From: an uncultured Alphaproteobacteria bacterium
GTDB taxonomy: Bacteria; Pseudomonadota; Alphaproteobacteria; HIMB59
NCBI GenBank assembly: GCA_902588615.1
Contig: CACIPV010000007.1
Span: 1-55,754 of the forward strand
Direction: 5' to 3'
DNA length: 55,754 bases
Shown: one piece after another, positions 26,974-35,936 of the stretch
Layout of the letters: each line of letters starts with the position of its first letter
Position numbering within the stretch: the stretch's first letter is position 1
Position numbers and translations under genes: made by a program
The notes under the pieces: model-generated
What the model saw: the letters and a program-made list of their open reading frames with translations, nothing else
Told to the model about the DNA's origin: nothing
The model's database searches: none

Positions 26974-28923
26974 TTATTTATTAATTTTTAAAATAGTTAC
27001 ATCCGCTTGTTTCATATTTTTTGATCCTAAGAGAATTTCGCCTTGAAAAGCGTCGGGTATAGCAACATTTTCTTTTCCATAATTAGTAAAAAATAATAGA
27101 TCACCTCTTTGCCTTACTCTTAAATATTCCGGAAGTGTAATTGGTTTTAAACCTGCCATAGTCATTTGTTCTTTCATTATTGAAATTAACAATGCTTCAT
27201 CTGGCCATCCACACAAATAACTTCCTTGGTTCCCACTAGTGATAACAGGAAAACCATCCTCTGATTTACCCTCAGACACACCTGAACTGTCTCCTTGCTC
27301 TCTCCATACATGTAACTTTCCCTTTTGGCCTTTCCATTCTACTTCAACAGGAAGTTCATATGGTAGGGCATCTATTCTTGTAACTTTATAACCAAGTCCC
27401 TCTAGGCTTAAGTTTTGTGGAATTTGAAAATTTCTATTTTTTATTCCCGTCCTAGGGCCAGCTAAAATTTTTGCTCCAGAAGAAACCATTTTTTTAAAAG
27501 TGTCAGTTTCAAGATGCACAAAAGAGGGAACAATAATTAATTTATAACCTGCAAAATCAGATTTTTTCCCAACGATATCTAAAGACCCACCATTAATTCT
27601 GACCGATTTATAAAAATCAATCAACAGGCGCGTGTAGTGGAAATCCTCTGTTTGTCCATCCAGCTCAGTTATCCAACAAGCCTCATAATCATGCAATAAT
27701 GCAATTTCGGATTTTTGTGTTTCTGGTAAATTGAACATTCGTATCTCATGACTTACTTGCATGACTTCGTGACTACCTATTGCTGGTGTGTTATCACGGT
27801 ACATTAGTCCTGCATGCATTTGTTCTTGCGCAAAAGGTGCTTGTCTCCAACGAAAATAACTTACAACCTCAGCGTCGTGAGCAAATGCTTCCCACGTCCA
27901 CATCCTTACAGCACCAGCTACAGGAATAGGATTATATCTAGCCCAATTAACTGGACCAGGCTGTTGTTCCATTATCCAAAGACGACCCATCCCTCGATAT
28001 AGGTCATGATGGTAAGATTGAAAATCAGGATCGCCAATATTGTAACAGTCCTCAAGAAGTTTTTTATCTTCTCTAGCGATTGTTTGCATATTTTGAAGAA
28101 AACCTAAAGGATAACTGTCCCAAGCAGCAATGTTTAAATCTTCACATATTTCACGATGATCAAATTCTGTAAAGTGACCCATAAAATTATGGCTAATAGG
28201 CCTTTCGGGAGAGCAATCATTTAATATCTTCACCTGTTGATAATTAAAATTTTTTACCTGATCTGAGCTAAATTTTCGAAAATCAAGATTATGAGAAGGA
28301 TTTGCCTCTGTAACTGTTAAATTTGGAAGTTCAATCTCCTCAAAGGAGCGATACTCCATAGACCAGAAAACATTTCCCCAAGATTTATTTAATTCATGTA
28401 TGTTTTGATATTTCTTTTCAAGCCAAATTCTAAATTCTCGCAAGGCAGACAAGCACCAAGAGTATGTAGTTTCATGGCAACCAAACTCATTATCTGTTTG
28501 CCATGCTTTCACAAATTTATTTTTTCCATATCTCTCTGCTATAGCTTTAGTTATGCGATGACTTTCTTTTTGATAACCAATATGAGAAAAAGAATAGTGC
28601 CTTCGAGATCCAAATTTTCTAGCCTGACCATTTTCATCTATGGCAACCATGTCCGGCATTTGGTCAACCAACCATTTAGGAGGAGTGGCTGTTGGAGTGC
28701 ACATTACAATTTGTAAACCATTATTCCCTAATATATCCACAATTTTATCCAGCCAATTCCAGTCAAAAACACCTGAACTTGGCTCGATACGAGACCAAGC
28801 AAATTCAGCAATTCTTACCCAAGTGATACCATTTTTGCGCATATTCTCAGCATCTGTTATCCACATTTCTTCAGGCCAATGTTCAGGGTAATAACATACC
28901 CCTAATTCGGGACTCTTAGACAT
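26974..28923 (-). CDS. Beta-galactosidase, glycoside hydrolase family 42
   Basis: A 649-aa GH42 enzyme. The N-terminal barrel starts LGVCYYPEHWPEEMW; acid/base E146 lies in WQTDNEFGCH and nucleophile E319 in LWIMEQQPGPVNWA. Trimerisation and small C-terminal domains follow at normal length. No signal peptide, so it acts on imported beta-galactosides. It is the last gene of the minus-strand glycoside operon, 2 nt after an ATPase gene. Confidence 0.93.
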   Translation of the reverse strand: MSKSPELGVCYYPEHWPEEMWITDAENMRKNGITWVRIAEFAWSRIEPSSGVFDWNWLDKIVDILGNNGLQIVMCTPTATPPKWLVDQMPDMVAIDENGQARKFGSRRHYSFSHIGYQKESHRITKAIAERYGKNKFVKAWQTDNEFGCHETTYSWCLSALREFRIWLEKKYQNIHELNKSWGNVFWSMEYRSFEEIELPNLTVTEANPSHNLDFRKFSSDQVKNFNYQQVKILNDCSPERPISHNFMGHFTEFDHREICEDLNIAAWDSYPLGFLQNMQTIAREDKKLLEDCYNIGDPDFQSYHHDLYRGMGRLWIMEQQPGPVNWARYNPIPVAGAVRMWTWEAFAHDAEVVSYFRWRQAPFAQEQMHAGLMYRDNTPAIGSHEVMQVSHEIRMFNLPETQKSEIALLHDYEACWITELDGQTEDFHYTRLLIDFYKSVRINGGSLDIVGKKSDFAGYKLIIVPSFVHLETDTFKKMVSSGAKILAGPRTGIKNRNFQIPQNLSLEGLGYKVTRIDALPYELPVEVEWKGQKGKLHVWREQGDSSGVSEGKSEDGFPVITSGNQGSYLCGWPDEALLISIMKEQMTMAGLKPITLPEYLRVRQRGDLLFFTNYGKENVAIPDAFQGEILLGSKNMKQADVTILKINK

Positions 28924-28925
28924 CT

Positions 28926-29957
28926 TTAGTCGATTGAAAAACCAGAGGAATCAAAAAAATGCTGGTGAATTTGATGCCATTCTAGATGAATATTTTCATT
29001 AATTTTAATTTTACTATTTACATTAAGTTTAGCTACAATCTCATTGTTCTTTTCTAAGTTTATATAACATAATAAGTGCTCGCCTAAATTTTCTATATGT
29101 CTAACAGTTCCTTTGAGCTTACATGAGTCATCGTTAGACAAACTAAGATGCTCAGGTCTAATTCCTATTTTAATTGCTCCATTTGGAACTTTCAAATTAA
29201 TCATATTTAATTTATGCCCCTCCTTCAAATTAATCATATTCATTTTTGGAGAGCCAATAAACTCAGCTACAAATTGATTTTTTGGAGAATTATAAAGCTC
29301 TATAGGTGTCCCTACTTGTTCAATAATACCCTTATTAATAACAACAATTCTATCTGCTAGGGTCATCGCTTCAACTTGGTCATGAGTTACATAAACCATA
29401 GTTGCAGTTAATTGATTATGAAGTTTAGCTATTTCTATTCTCGTTTGAACGCGAAGTGCTGCATCTAAATTAGATAAGGGCTCATCAAATAAAAATACTT
29501 TTGGATTTCTTACTATAGCTCTTCCAATAGCAACACGTTGTCGTTGACCACCTGATAATTGTTTAGGTAGTCTTTCAAACAAACTCTCAATTTGCAAAAT
29601 TTTTGCTGCCTCTAAAACTCTACTTTTGATTTCATCGATAGGAGTTTTAGCTTGTTTTAATGCAAATGACATATTGTCAAAAACTGTCATGTGAGGATAC
29701 AATGCATATGATTGAAAAACCATTGCAACACCCCTCTCTGCTGCAATAATTTTATTTACAACCTCTCCACCTATAGATATTTCTCCTTCTGTTATATCTT
29801 CTAGTCCAGCTATCATTCTTAGGAGCGTAGACTTACCACAACCAGATGGTCCAACAAAAACAATGAACTCACCAGAGTTGATATCAAGATCTACACCATG
29901 GATCACTTCAGTTTTATCATAAGTTTTTTTTACATTTTTAAGGTTTAAATTAGCCAT
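28926..29957 (-). CDS. Sugar ABC transporter ATPase (UgpC/MalK type)
   Basis: A 343-aa ATPase with canonical [50 protein letters not shown] and [10 protein letters not shown], then a TOBE regulatory domain (IGIRPEHL). Residues around 248-260 contain a short internal duplication: [10 protein letters not shown] is followed at once by [10 protein letters not shown]. It is the second ATPase in this operon, which needs only one, so it is a candidate motor for the alpha-galactoside transporter that lacks its own. Confidence 0.92.
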   Translation of the reverse strand: MANLNLKNVKKTYDKTEVIHGVDLDINSGEFIVFVGPSGCGKSTLLRMIAGLEDITEGEISIGGEVVNKIIAAERGVAMVFQSYALYPHMTVFDNMSFALKQAKTPIDEIKSRVLEAAKILQIESLFERLPKQLSGGQRQRVAIGRAIVRNPKVFLFDEPLSNLDAALRVQTRIEIAKLHNQLTATMVYVTHDQVEAMTLADRIVVINKGIIEQVGTPIELYNSPKNQFVAEFIGSPKMNMINLKEGHKLNMINLKVPNGAIKIGIRPEHLSLSNDDSCKLKGTVRHIENLGEHLLCYINLEKNNEIVAKLNVNSKIKINENIHLEWHQIHQHFFDSSGFSID

Positions 29958-30017
29958 AATACCCTGAAAACTTTAGCATTTTTTGCATAAATATACATCA
30001 GTGACTATAGTTTTAAT

Positions 30018-31340
30018 TTAGGCTAAATACTTTGAGAATTCATAATAAGATTTTTTTGGAATTCGTTTTAAGCTATCGAAATCAACATAGACTAATCCAA
30101 ATCTCTTGGAATAGCCAAATGCCCATTCATAATTATCAAGCAATGACCAAGCAAAATATCCTTTAACAGACAAACCTTCATTTAAACAACCTAATATTTG
30201 TTTTAAATGTAAATTGAAAAATTCAATTCGATCTTCATCATAAACTTCTCCTTTTGAAGTTGGTTTATCGTTATTTGCCATCCCATTTTCGGTAATATAA
30301 ATTGGAATTTTATTATCATATTCTTCGTTTATTCTTTTAATAAAGTAGCTCAATCCCTCAGGATAAAATTCCCATCCCATATCTGTTTTTTTTAGCGTTC
30401 CACTATTACACTCATAATTAACACCATCCTCTGATTTTTTATATTTGATTAATGAGCGGGTATAATAATTCAATCCTATCCAATCAATTGGTGAAGATAT
30501 TAATTCTAATTGTGTTTTATAATTTTCTGGTAAGTATTTTTCTAGAATAGATAAAGCTAATTCTGGATATTTACCTTTAAAGATGGCATCGGAAAACCAT
30601 CTATTATGAATTTCATCAAAGAGTTTTGTTGCTTGAATATTTTCTTCATTACTATCTGTTGATTGACCGAACTGATTATTTAAAACTATACCAATCTGAT
30701 GAGTACCACAGGACCTTATTGCTTCAACAGATTGCGAGTGTGCAAATAAAATATTATGCATAGTTTTAGCAGCTGATTGGATATTTTTAATTCCTGGCGC
30801 ATGCTCTCCAAGATAATGACTTAACCAAGAAACACACCAAGGTTCATTAATGGTTGAAATTTTTTCAAATTGATCCCCAAATGTTTTTGATATGAAAAAA
30901 GATAAATCTCCAAAATGCTTACAGGTTTCTTGACTCTCCCAACCTTTAATTTTTTGAAATCTTATGGGAAGATCCCAATGATAGATTGTTGGAAAAGCCT
31001 CTAAATCGCAATTACTTATCTCTTCTAATAATCGCTTGTAAAAATCTACACCCTTTAAATTTATTTCTTTGTTGCTGTCTGGAAACAATCTAGGCCAAGC
31101 AAATGAAAAACGATAGGCCTTAAAACCCGCGTCCTTTATAAGCTTAATATCCTCTTTGAAATATTCAATATGATTACAGGCAAGCCTACCATCAATGCCA
31201 TTCAACTTTCTCTCAGCAAAATCGTCCCAAATTGATTTACCACAATCGCCGTATATCGTTCCTTCAATCTGATAAGAAGAAGTAGCTACTCCTAGTTTAA
31301 AATCCTTAGGCAACTCTTGTAGAAGAGATAAGTTAATCAA
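30018..31340 (-). CDS. Beta-glucosidase/beta-galactosidase, glycoside hydrolase family 1
   Basis: A 440-aa GH1 barrel enzyme: N-terminal FKLGVATSSYQIEG, acid/base E166 in TINEPW, nucleophile E351 in YITENGMA, and the C-terminal YFAWSLLDNYEWAFGY aglycone block. TTG start overlaps the upstream ATPase stop by 8 nt. Cytosolic; GH1 enzymes cleave beta-glucosides and often beta-galactosides. Confidence 0.92.
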   Translation of the reverse strand: MINLSLLQELPKDFKLGVATSSYQIEGTIYGDCGKSIWDDFAERKLNGIDGRLACNHIEYFKEDIKLIKDAGFKAYRFSFAWPRLFPDSNKEINLKGVDFYKRLLEEISNCDLEAFPTIYHWDLPIRFQKIKGWESQETCKHFGDLSFFISKTFGDQFEKISTINEPWCVSWLSHYLGEHAPGIKNIQSAAKTMHNILFAHSQSVEAIRSCGTHQIGIVLNNQFGQSTDSNEENIQATKLFDEIHNRWFSDAIFKGKYPELALSILEKYLPENYKTQLELISSPIDWIGLNYYTRSLIKYKKSEDGVNYECNSGTLKKTDMGWEFYPEGLSYFIKRINEEYDNKIPIYITENGMANNDKPTSKGEVYDEDRIEFFNLHLKQILGCLNEGLSVKGYFAWSLLDNYEWAFGYSKRFGLVYVDFDSLKRIPKKSYYEFSKYLA

Positions 31341-32409
31341 TTCTAATTTTGTTACTTTTATGAAATAAATTAGTTTTGTTTAAATCAAATTTAATTTTAA
31401 CATCATCACCAACCTTAATTAAGCTATCTCCTGATGTTTCAACTACTATTGGGTCACCCTCGTTATCTAAATAAATAAAAGTGTTTGAACCTAATTTCTC
31501 CACAACGAAAGCTTTACCCAGGAAATCATAATCTGAGTCACCAGTAATAATTATATCCTCAGGTCTAATACCAAAAATTATATCAGAACTCTCATTTGAT
31601 TTAATTGTTTTTGAAATTGTAATCTTTGAACCTAAAACATTAATTTCAACTTTATCTTTACCTACTGATAAAATTTTAGCATTGACAAAATTCATCTTTG
31701 GAGAGCCAATGAAACCTGCAACAAATAAATTTTTAGGATTATTATATAATTCTATAGGCTTACCTTGTTGAGAAATCTCACCTTGATCTAACACAACAAT
31801 CTCATCAGATAAGGTCATTGCCTCAGTTTGGTCATGAGTCACATAAACCATTGTTGCATCCAAGTGATCATGTAATTTTGCTAATTCAATTCTCATTTGA
31901 ACTCTCAAAGCGGCATCTAAATTAGATAGAGGTTCATCAAACAAAAAGACCTTAGGTTTTCTAGTTATTGCTCTACCGATAGCAACTCTTTGTCTTTGAC
32001 CTCCTGACAACTGTTTTGGCTTTCTTAGAAGATAATCTTCAATTTGTAAAATTTTTGCAGCCTCATGCACTCTATCTATAACTTCATCTTTAGGTCTTTT
32101 TTCTAATTTTAGTCCAAATGCCATATTATCAAATACAGTCATATGGGGATAAAGAGCATATGATTGAAAAACCATGGCGATATTTCTTTCTTTGGGAGGG
32201 AGGTTATTTACTTCTTCTCCACCAATCGATATTTTACCCGAATTAGTTTCCTCTAACCCAGCAATCATTCTTAATAAAGTAGACTTTCCACATCCAGATG
32301 GCCCAACTAGTGTTGTGAATGACTGACTTTTAATATTGAGCGAAAAATCCTTTATAACATGGGTTTTTCCAAAAAATTTATTAATTGAGCTTAGTTCTAT
32401 ATCCGCCAT
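31333..32409 (-). CDS. Alpha-glucoside-type ABC transporter ATPase (AglK-like)
   Basis: A 358-aa MalK-family ATPase: [64 protein letters not shown], then a TOBE domain with FGIRPEDI. It occupies the aglK position in an aglEFG-like operon and overlaps its GH4 neighbour by one nt (TAATG), so it is the natural motor of that transporter. Confidence 0.92.
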   Translation of the reverse strand: MADIELSSINKFFGKTHVIKDFSLNIKSQSFTTLVGPSGCGKSTLLRMIAGLEETNSGKISIGGEEVNNLPPKERNIAMVFQSYALYPHMTVFDNMAFGLKLEKRPKDEVIDRVHEAAKILQIEDYLLRKPKQLSGGQRQRVAIGRAITRKPKVFLFDEPLSNLDAALRVQMRIELAKLHDHLDATMVYVTHDQTEAMTLSDEIVVLDQGEISQQGKPIELYNNPKNLFVAGFIGSPKMNFVNAKILSVGKDKVEINVLGSKITISKTIKSNESSDIIFGIRPEDIIITGDSDYDFLGKAFVVEKLGSNTFIYLDNEGDPIVVETSGDSLIKVGDDVKIKFDLNKTNLFHKSNKIRID

Positions 32410-33728
32410 TAGTTTAGGTATCCTAAAAATTTTGATTGTTTAAGTATCATAGTATTTAAAAGTTCCTCAGCCTTAATTGTATCATCAACAATTGGATCTG
32501 ATAAAAGGGCTAAATACGCACCATGTTTTGATCTATTCAAAATCGCTTCTGTCGTTAATTGTATGACTCCTGTTTGCGAGTTTAAAAGCGCCCCAATTGT
32601 CTTAGGATATTTTTCTAATTTCTTACCATTCGCACCTTTCTTGTTTATAACAGCTGGTACCTCTACTACAATATCATTTGGTAAATACTCAATTAAATTA
32701 TTATTTGGGATATTTACTGCATGTTCAAGTCTATTGTCATCTTCAATAATACTCTCAATAATTGGTACAACTCTTTCATCAAGTTTTGGTTTGCTATTAT
32801 CAAAAAACCTCCCATATAAAAAGTCATCTTCATAAAAATTTAAACATCTATTTTTATATTTTTTATAAAAATCTGAAATTCCATCGTGATCAGCCACGCT
32901 AAAAGCCCATTGCATGTATTCTCCTACATGACTGTCTGTTGTAATGGGAAGATAAGAATATTTTTTAAATAACTCAAAGAAGACTCCTCTTTCAGCTCCA
33001 GGGTCTGACTCAAAACCTTCGTGATCATTAATTAAGTTAGAGTAGTAGCTATTAAATTTATCTCGAATAATTGGATATCCATCTTTTTTGGTATCTTTGT
33101 ACTTGACATCCAATAGGATACTAAAATGATTTAGTCCACCTGCTTCAAATTCTATATTGTCGAGGTCTGTATTGAGCAACATTGGTAATTGTCTTTCCAT
33201 AGAATGAATTTCGTGGCACAAGCCAATTATATTTAGATTTGGAAATTTTGTTGTAAGAGCATGACATATTCTTTGCATTGGGTTCGAATAATTAAATACA
33301 AAAGCGTCGGGGCAAATCTTTTCTATATCCTCACAAATTTCAATTATCACAGGTATAATTCTTAAAGCATGAAACAGACCTCCAGGACCTCCGTTCTCTC
33401 CATAAATTTGTTTAAAACCATATTCAACTGGTATCCCCCAATCTTGTTCCCAGAGTTCAAATCTATTTCCAACTTCAATTGAGATTAAACAAAAATCAGC
33501 ACCTTTGAGAGCCTCTTCTCTAGAAGTAGTAGCTTCAATTTGAAAATCTACCTGAAGTTTTTCTTTATAATATTCAGCAATTTTTCTTGTTTTTTCAACT
33601 GCCTCGGGTCTTATGTCATGGAGGACGATAGTGGATCCTTTAAGGATTTGAGATTTATAAAAGTCTCCTATTATCTTCAAACCAAAGTTAGTGCTTCCCG
33701 CTCCTATTATTACAATTCTCTTTCCCAT
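32409..33728 (-). CDS. Glycoside hydrolase family 4 enzyme, specificity unclear
   Basis: A 439-aa NAD-dependent GH4 hydrolase, distant from the MelA-type enzyme at 18978. NAD motif IVIIGAGSTNFG, NYSNPMQRICHAL, metal Cys in GLCHEIHSM and metal His in GGLNHFSILLD. It sits between aglG-like and aglK-like genes, exactly where rhizobial agl operons carry the GH13 alpha-glucosidase AglA. An alpha-glucosidase, alpha-galactosidase or alpha-galacturonidase role is possible; an anomeric assay would be needed. Confidence 0.85.
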   Translation of the reverse strand: MGKRIVIIGAGSTNFGLKIIGDFYKSQILKGSTIVLHDIRPEAVEKTRKIAEYYKEKLQVDFQIEATTSREEALKGADFCLISIEVGNRFELWEQDWGIPVEYGFKQIYGENGGPGGLFHALRIIPVIIEICEDIEKICPDAFVFNYSNPMQRICHALTTKFPNLNIIGLCHEIHSMERQLPMLLNTDLDNIEFEAGGLNHFSILLDVKYKDTKKDGYPIIRDKFNSYYSNLINDHEGFESDPGAERGVFFELFKKYSYLPITTDSHVGEYMQWAFSVADHDGISDFYKKYKNRCLNFYEDDFLYGRFFDNSKPKLDERVVPIIESIIEDDNRLEHAVNIPNNNLIEYLPNDIVVEVPAVINKKGANGKKLEKYPKTIGALLNSQTGVIQLTTEAILNRSKHGAYLALLSDPIVDDTIKAEELLNTMILKQSKFLGYLN

Positions 33729-33748
33729 AATTTATTTAACTACTAAAA

Positions 33749-34888
33749 CTAGCCTTTTACTGACCCAGCTACAAGCCCTCTTATAAAATATCTTTGAAGG
33801 GAAAAGAAAATAAATAAAGGGACCGTCATTGATACAAAGGCACCTGTTGTTAAAATTTCCCAATTTTCTCCTCTTGATCCAAGAAGCTCTTTTAACTTTG
33901 CTGTCAAAATAATTTCACTTGGATGCTTGTCTAAAAAAACCAAACCAACAAGCAAATCATTCCACACCCATAAAAATTGTAAGATGAAAATTGATGCAAA
34001 AGAAGGTATTGATAATGGCACTACTATTTTTATAAAAGTATCGTAATGTGTCGCTCCATCAACTCTAGCTGCCTCTATCATTTCGCTAGGCAGTGTTTTT
34101 AGAAAATTCCATAATAAAAAAGTAGTTGATGCAAGACCAAATCCCGTATGTGCCATCCAAATACCCGGATAAGATTTAGCAGAGACACCGAATAATGCCC
34201 CAAAGTCATTGTATATTGTTAGTACAGGTATCAAGCACATCTGCAATGGAACAACAAGAGAGGCAATTATAGTAGCTAGTAAAAGATCTCTACCATAAAA
34301 TTTCATCCAGGTAAGTGCATACGCAAAATATGAACAAATAATTAAAGGTATTAAAGTTGCAGGAAGTGCTACTGCAAATGTATTCAAGAATGCCTGCCCT
34401 AATCCCTCTTTAAGAAGCACCTCTTTATAATTATCAAGTGTAAAGCTTGGAGGGCTCTTGGCTGATACAAAAATTCTTTTGCCTTTTTTCTTTTTAAATT
34501 CTTCTTTTGACTTCCAAATATAATCACCATTTTCAAAAACTGTTATTTCTGTTTCATCTTTAAATAATGCAGTCTTACCAACTTCATATTCGTCAATATT
34601 CTTAGAGGTAACTCCAAACCGAAAAATTTCTTTACCCTGATTTTCATCAAATAAATTACTTTTTATAAAATAGTGATCTCCCTCTTTGATTTGGTCTTCT
34701 TTACCTTTTGTACGATATATTTCATTGACCTCAGTAGTGGTAAACGAGGTCCACCACCCACTTATAGCTAAAACATCTTTATCTCTTAGAGAGCTGATAA
34801 ATAGCCCAAAAGTTGGAACAATCCATGCGATTACGAACAATAATAATAAAAGTTGCGAGAATACAGAGGTAAAGCTTAGTTTTTTCAT
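33749..34888 (-). CDS. aglG: AglG-type alpha-glucoside ABC transporter permease
   Basis: A 379-aa MalG-family permease with the long periplasmic insertion (about residues 40-150) between the first two membrane helices that characterises AglG. Its opening (SSLRDKDVLAISGWWTSF) and the RIFVSAKSPPSFTLDNY block match rhizobial AglG. The EAA loop is AARVDGATHYDTFIKIVVPLS; the end is GLVAGSVKG. It overlaps aglF by ATGA. Confidence 0.92.
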   Translation of the reverse strand: MKKLSFTSVFSQLLLLLFVIAWIVPTFGLFISSLRDKDVLAISGWWTSFTTTEVNEIYRTKGKEDQIKEGDHYFIKSNLFDENQGKEIFRFGVTSKNIDEYEVGKTALFKDETEITVFENGDYIWKSKEEFKKKKGKRIFVSAKSPPSFTLDNYKEVLLKEGLGQAFLNTFAVALPATLIPLIICSYFAYALTWMKFYGRDLLLATIIASLVVPLQMCLIPVLTIYNDFGALFGVSAKSYPGIWMAHTGFGLASTTFLLWNFLKTLPSEMIEAARVDGATHYDTFIKIVVPLSIPSFASIFILQFLWVWNDLLVGLVFLDKHPSEIILTAKLKELLGSRGENWEILTTGAFVSMTVPLFIFFSLQRYFIRGLVAGSVKG

Positions 34889-35868
34889 ACTTTTTGCTCT
34901 TGTTTATGTCTGTATAGGTTCCAAGCTAATATTGGAATAACTCCAATCAAGATACAAAAAGCAAGTACACTTCCCCTACCTGAGTCACCGCCACCTCTGA
35001 ACATCCAATCATACATCAAATTTGCTAGAACTTCCGTTTGCCACTGACCATTGGTCATTGCATATATAATGTCGAAAACTTTTAAAACTAGAATTGTAAT
35101 TATTGTCCAAATCACCAAGATAGTTTGCTCTAGATATGGAATGATAATTGACCAGAAAATTTTCAATTCACTGGCACCATCTATCCTAGCTGCATCTAGT
35201 GTTTCATTAGGAATACTCCTTAGTGCTGCACTAAAAATAACTAGGGCAAGACCAGTTTGTATCCATATCATAATTGCCATTAAAAAAAGGTTATTCCATA
35301 TAGGAATTGTTAACCATGCTTGCGGTTCAAAACCAAAAGCAACTGCTATTGCATTTAATAGTCCAATTTGTTGATCACCAGGCCCTCTGTAGTCATACAT
35401 AAACTTCCATATCACACCTGCTCCGACAAATGAAATTGCCATAGGCATAAAAATTATTGACTTTGCAATTGACCCCCACCAAATTTTATCTGCTAGATTT
35501 GCTATAACTAAACCAAAAAAAGTACTTAACGTCGGAACAACAATCAACCAGCCCAAATTATTAATGATACTTCTTTTAAAATCAGGATCATTTATAGCCC
35601 AAGTATAATTGAAAAGTCCCACAAAGTTTTCACCTACTTTATCGTAAAAACTTAATCTTATAGTTTCAAATACAGGATAAATTATAAAAACAAATAATAC
35701 TATAAAAGCAGGTGCTATAAAAATGATAACCCTTATAGAATTTTCAAAAGCAAAATTTTTTGATGCTTTTACTCTAAAATAATCCAGTAAAAAATTTGAT
35801 ATATGAAAAAATAGCACAAAAAAGAGAACTCCAATGAGAACAGTAATTGCAAGGGAGAAAATACTCAT
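34885..35868 (-). CDS. aglF: AglF-type alpha-glucoside ABC transporter permease
   Basis: A 327-aa MalF-family permease with an extra N-terminal membrane helix (residues 5-30), as in AglF. Blocks GAGVIWKFMYDYRGPGDQQIGLLNA and the EAA loop AARIDGASELKIFWSIIIPYL are characteristic. It lies between the aglE- and aglG-like genes and forms the channel with aglG. Confidence 0.92.
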   Translation of the reverse strand: MSIFSLAITVLIGVLFFVLFFHISNFLLDYFRVKASKNFAFENSIRVIIFIAPAFIVLFVFIIYPVFETIRLSFYDKVGENFVGLFNYTWAINDPDFKRSIINNLGWLIVVPTLSTFFGLVIANLADKIWWGSIAKSIIFMPMAISFVGAGVIWKFMYDYRGPGDQQIGLLNAIAVAFGFEPQAWLTIPIWNNLFLMAIMIWIQTGLALVIFSAALRSIPNETLDAARIDGASELKIFWSIIIPYLEQTILVIWTIITILVLKVFDIIYAMTNGQWQTEVLANLMYDWMFRGGGDSGRGSVLAFCILIGVIPILAWNLYRHKQEQKV

Positions 35869-35883
35869 TGTATTACAAAGATG

Positions 35884-35915
35884 CTAAGGGCAAATAATAC
35901 ACTATTCGCCCTTAG
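35884..35915 (-). promoter_or_regulatory. Stem-loop after the aglE-like gene
   Basis: CTAAGGGC and GCCCTTAG form an 8-bp perfect stem with further A/T pairs inside, between the aglE-like stop and the aglF-like start. No U-run follows on the coding strand. Position and shape match the hairpins behind the other two binding-protein genes in the window. Confidence 0.65.
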
Positions 35916-35936
35916 TTTAGAAATTAACTATTTTAT

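Noticed and set aside
28396-28891. Plus-strand frames inside the GH42 gene
   Set aside because: Antisense to the conserved GH42 barrel; no independent coding signal.
28926-32409. The two ATPases as a GlpS/GlpT-like unequal pair
   Set aside because: Both have complete Walker, LSGGQ and switch His motifs, so each can act as an ordinary homodimer.
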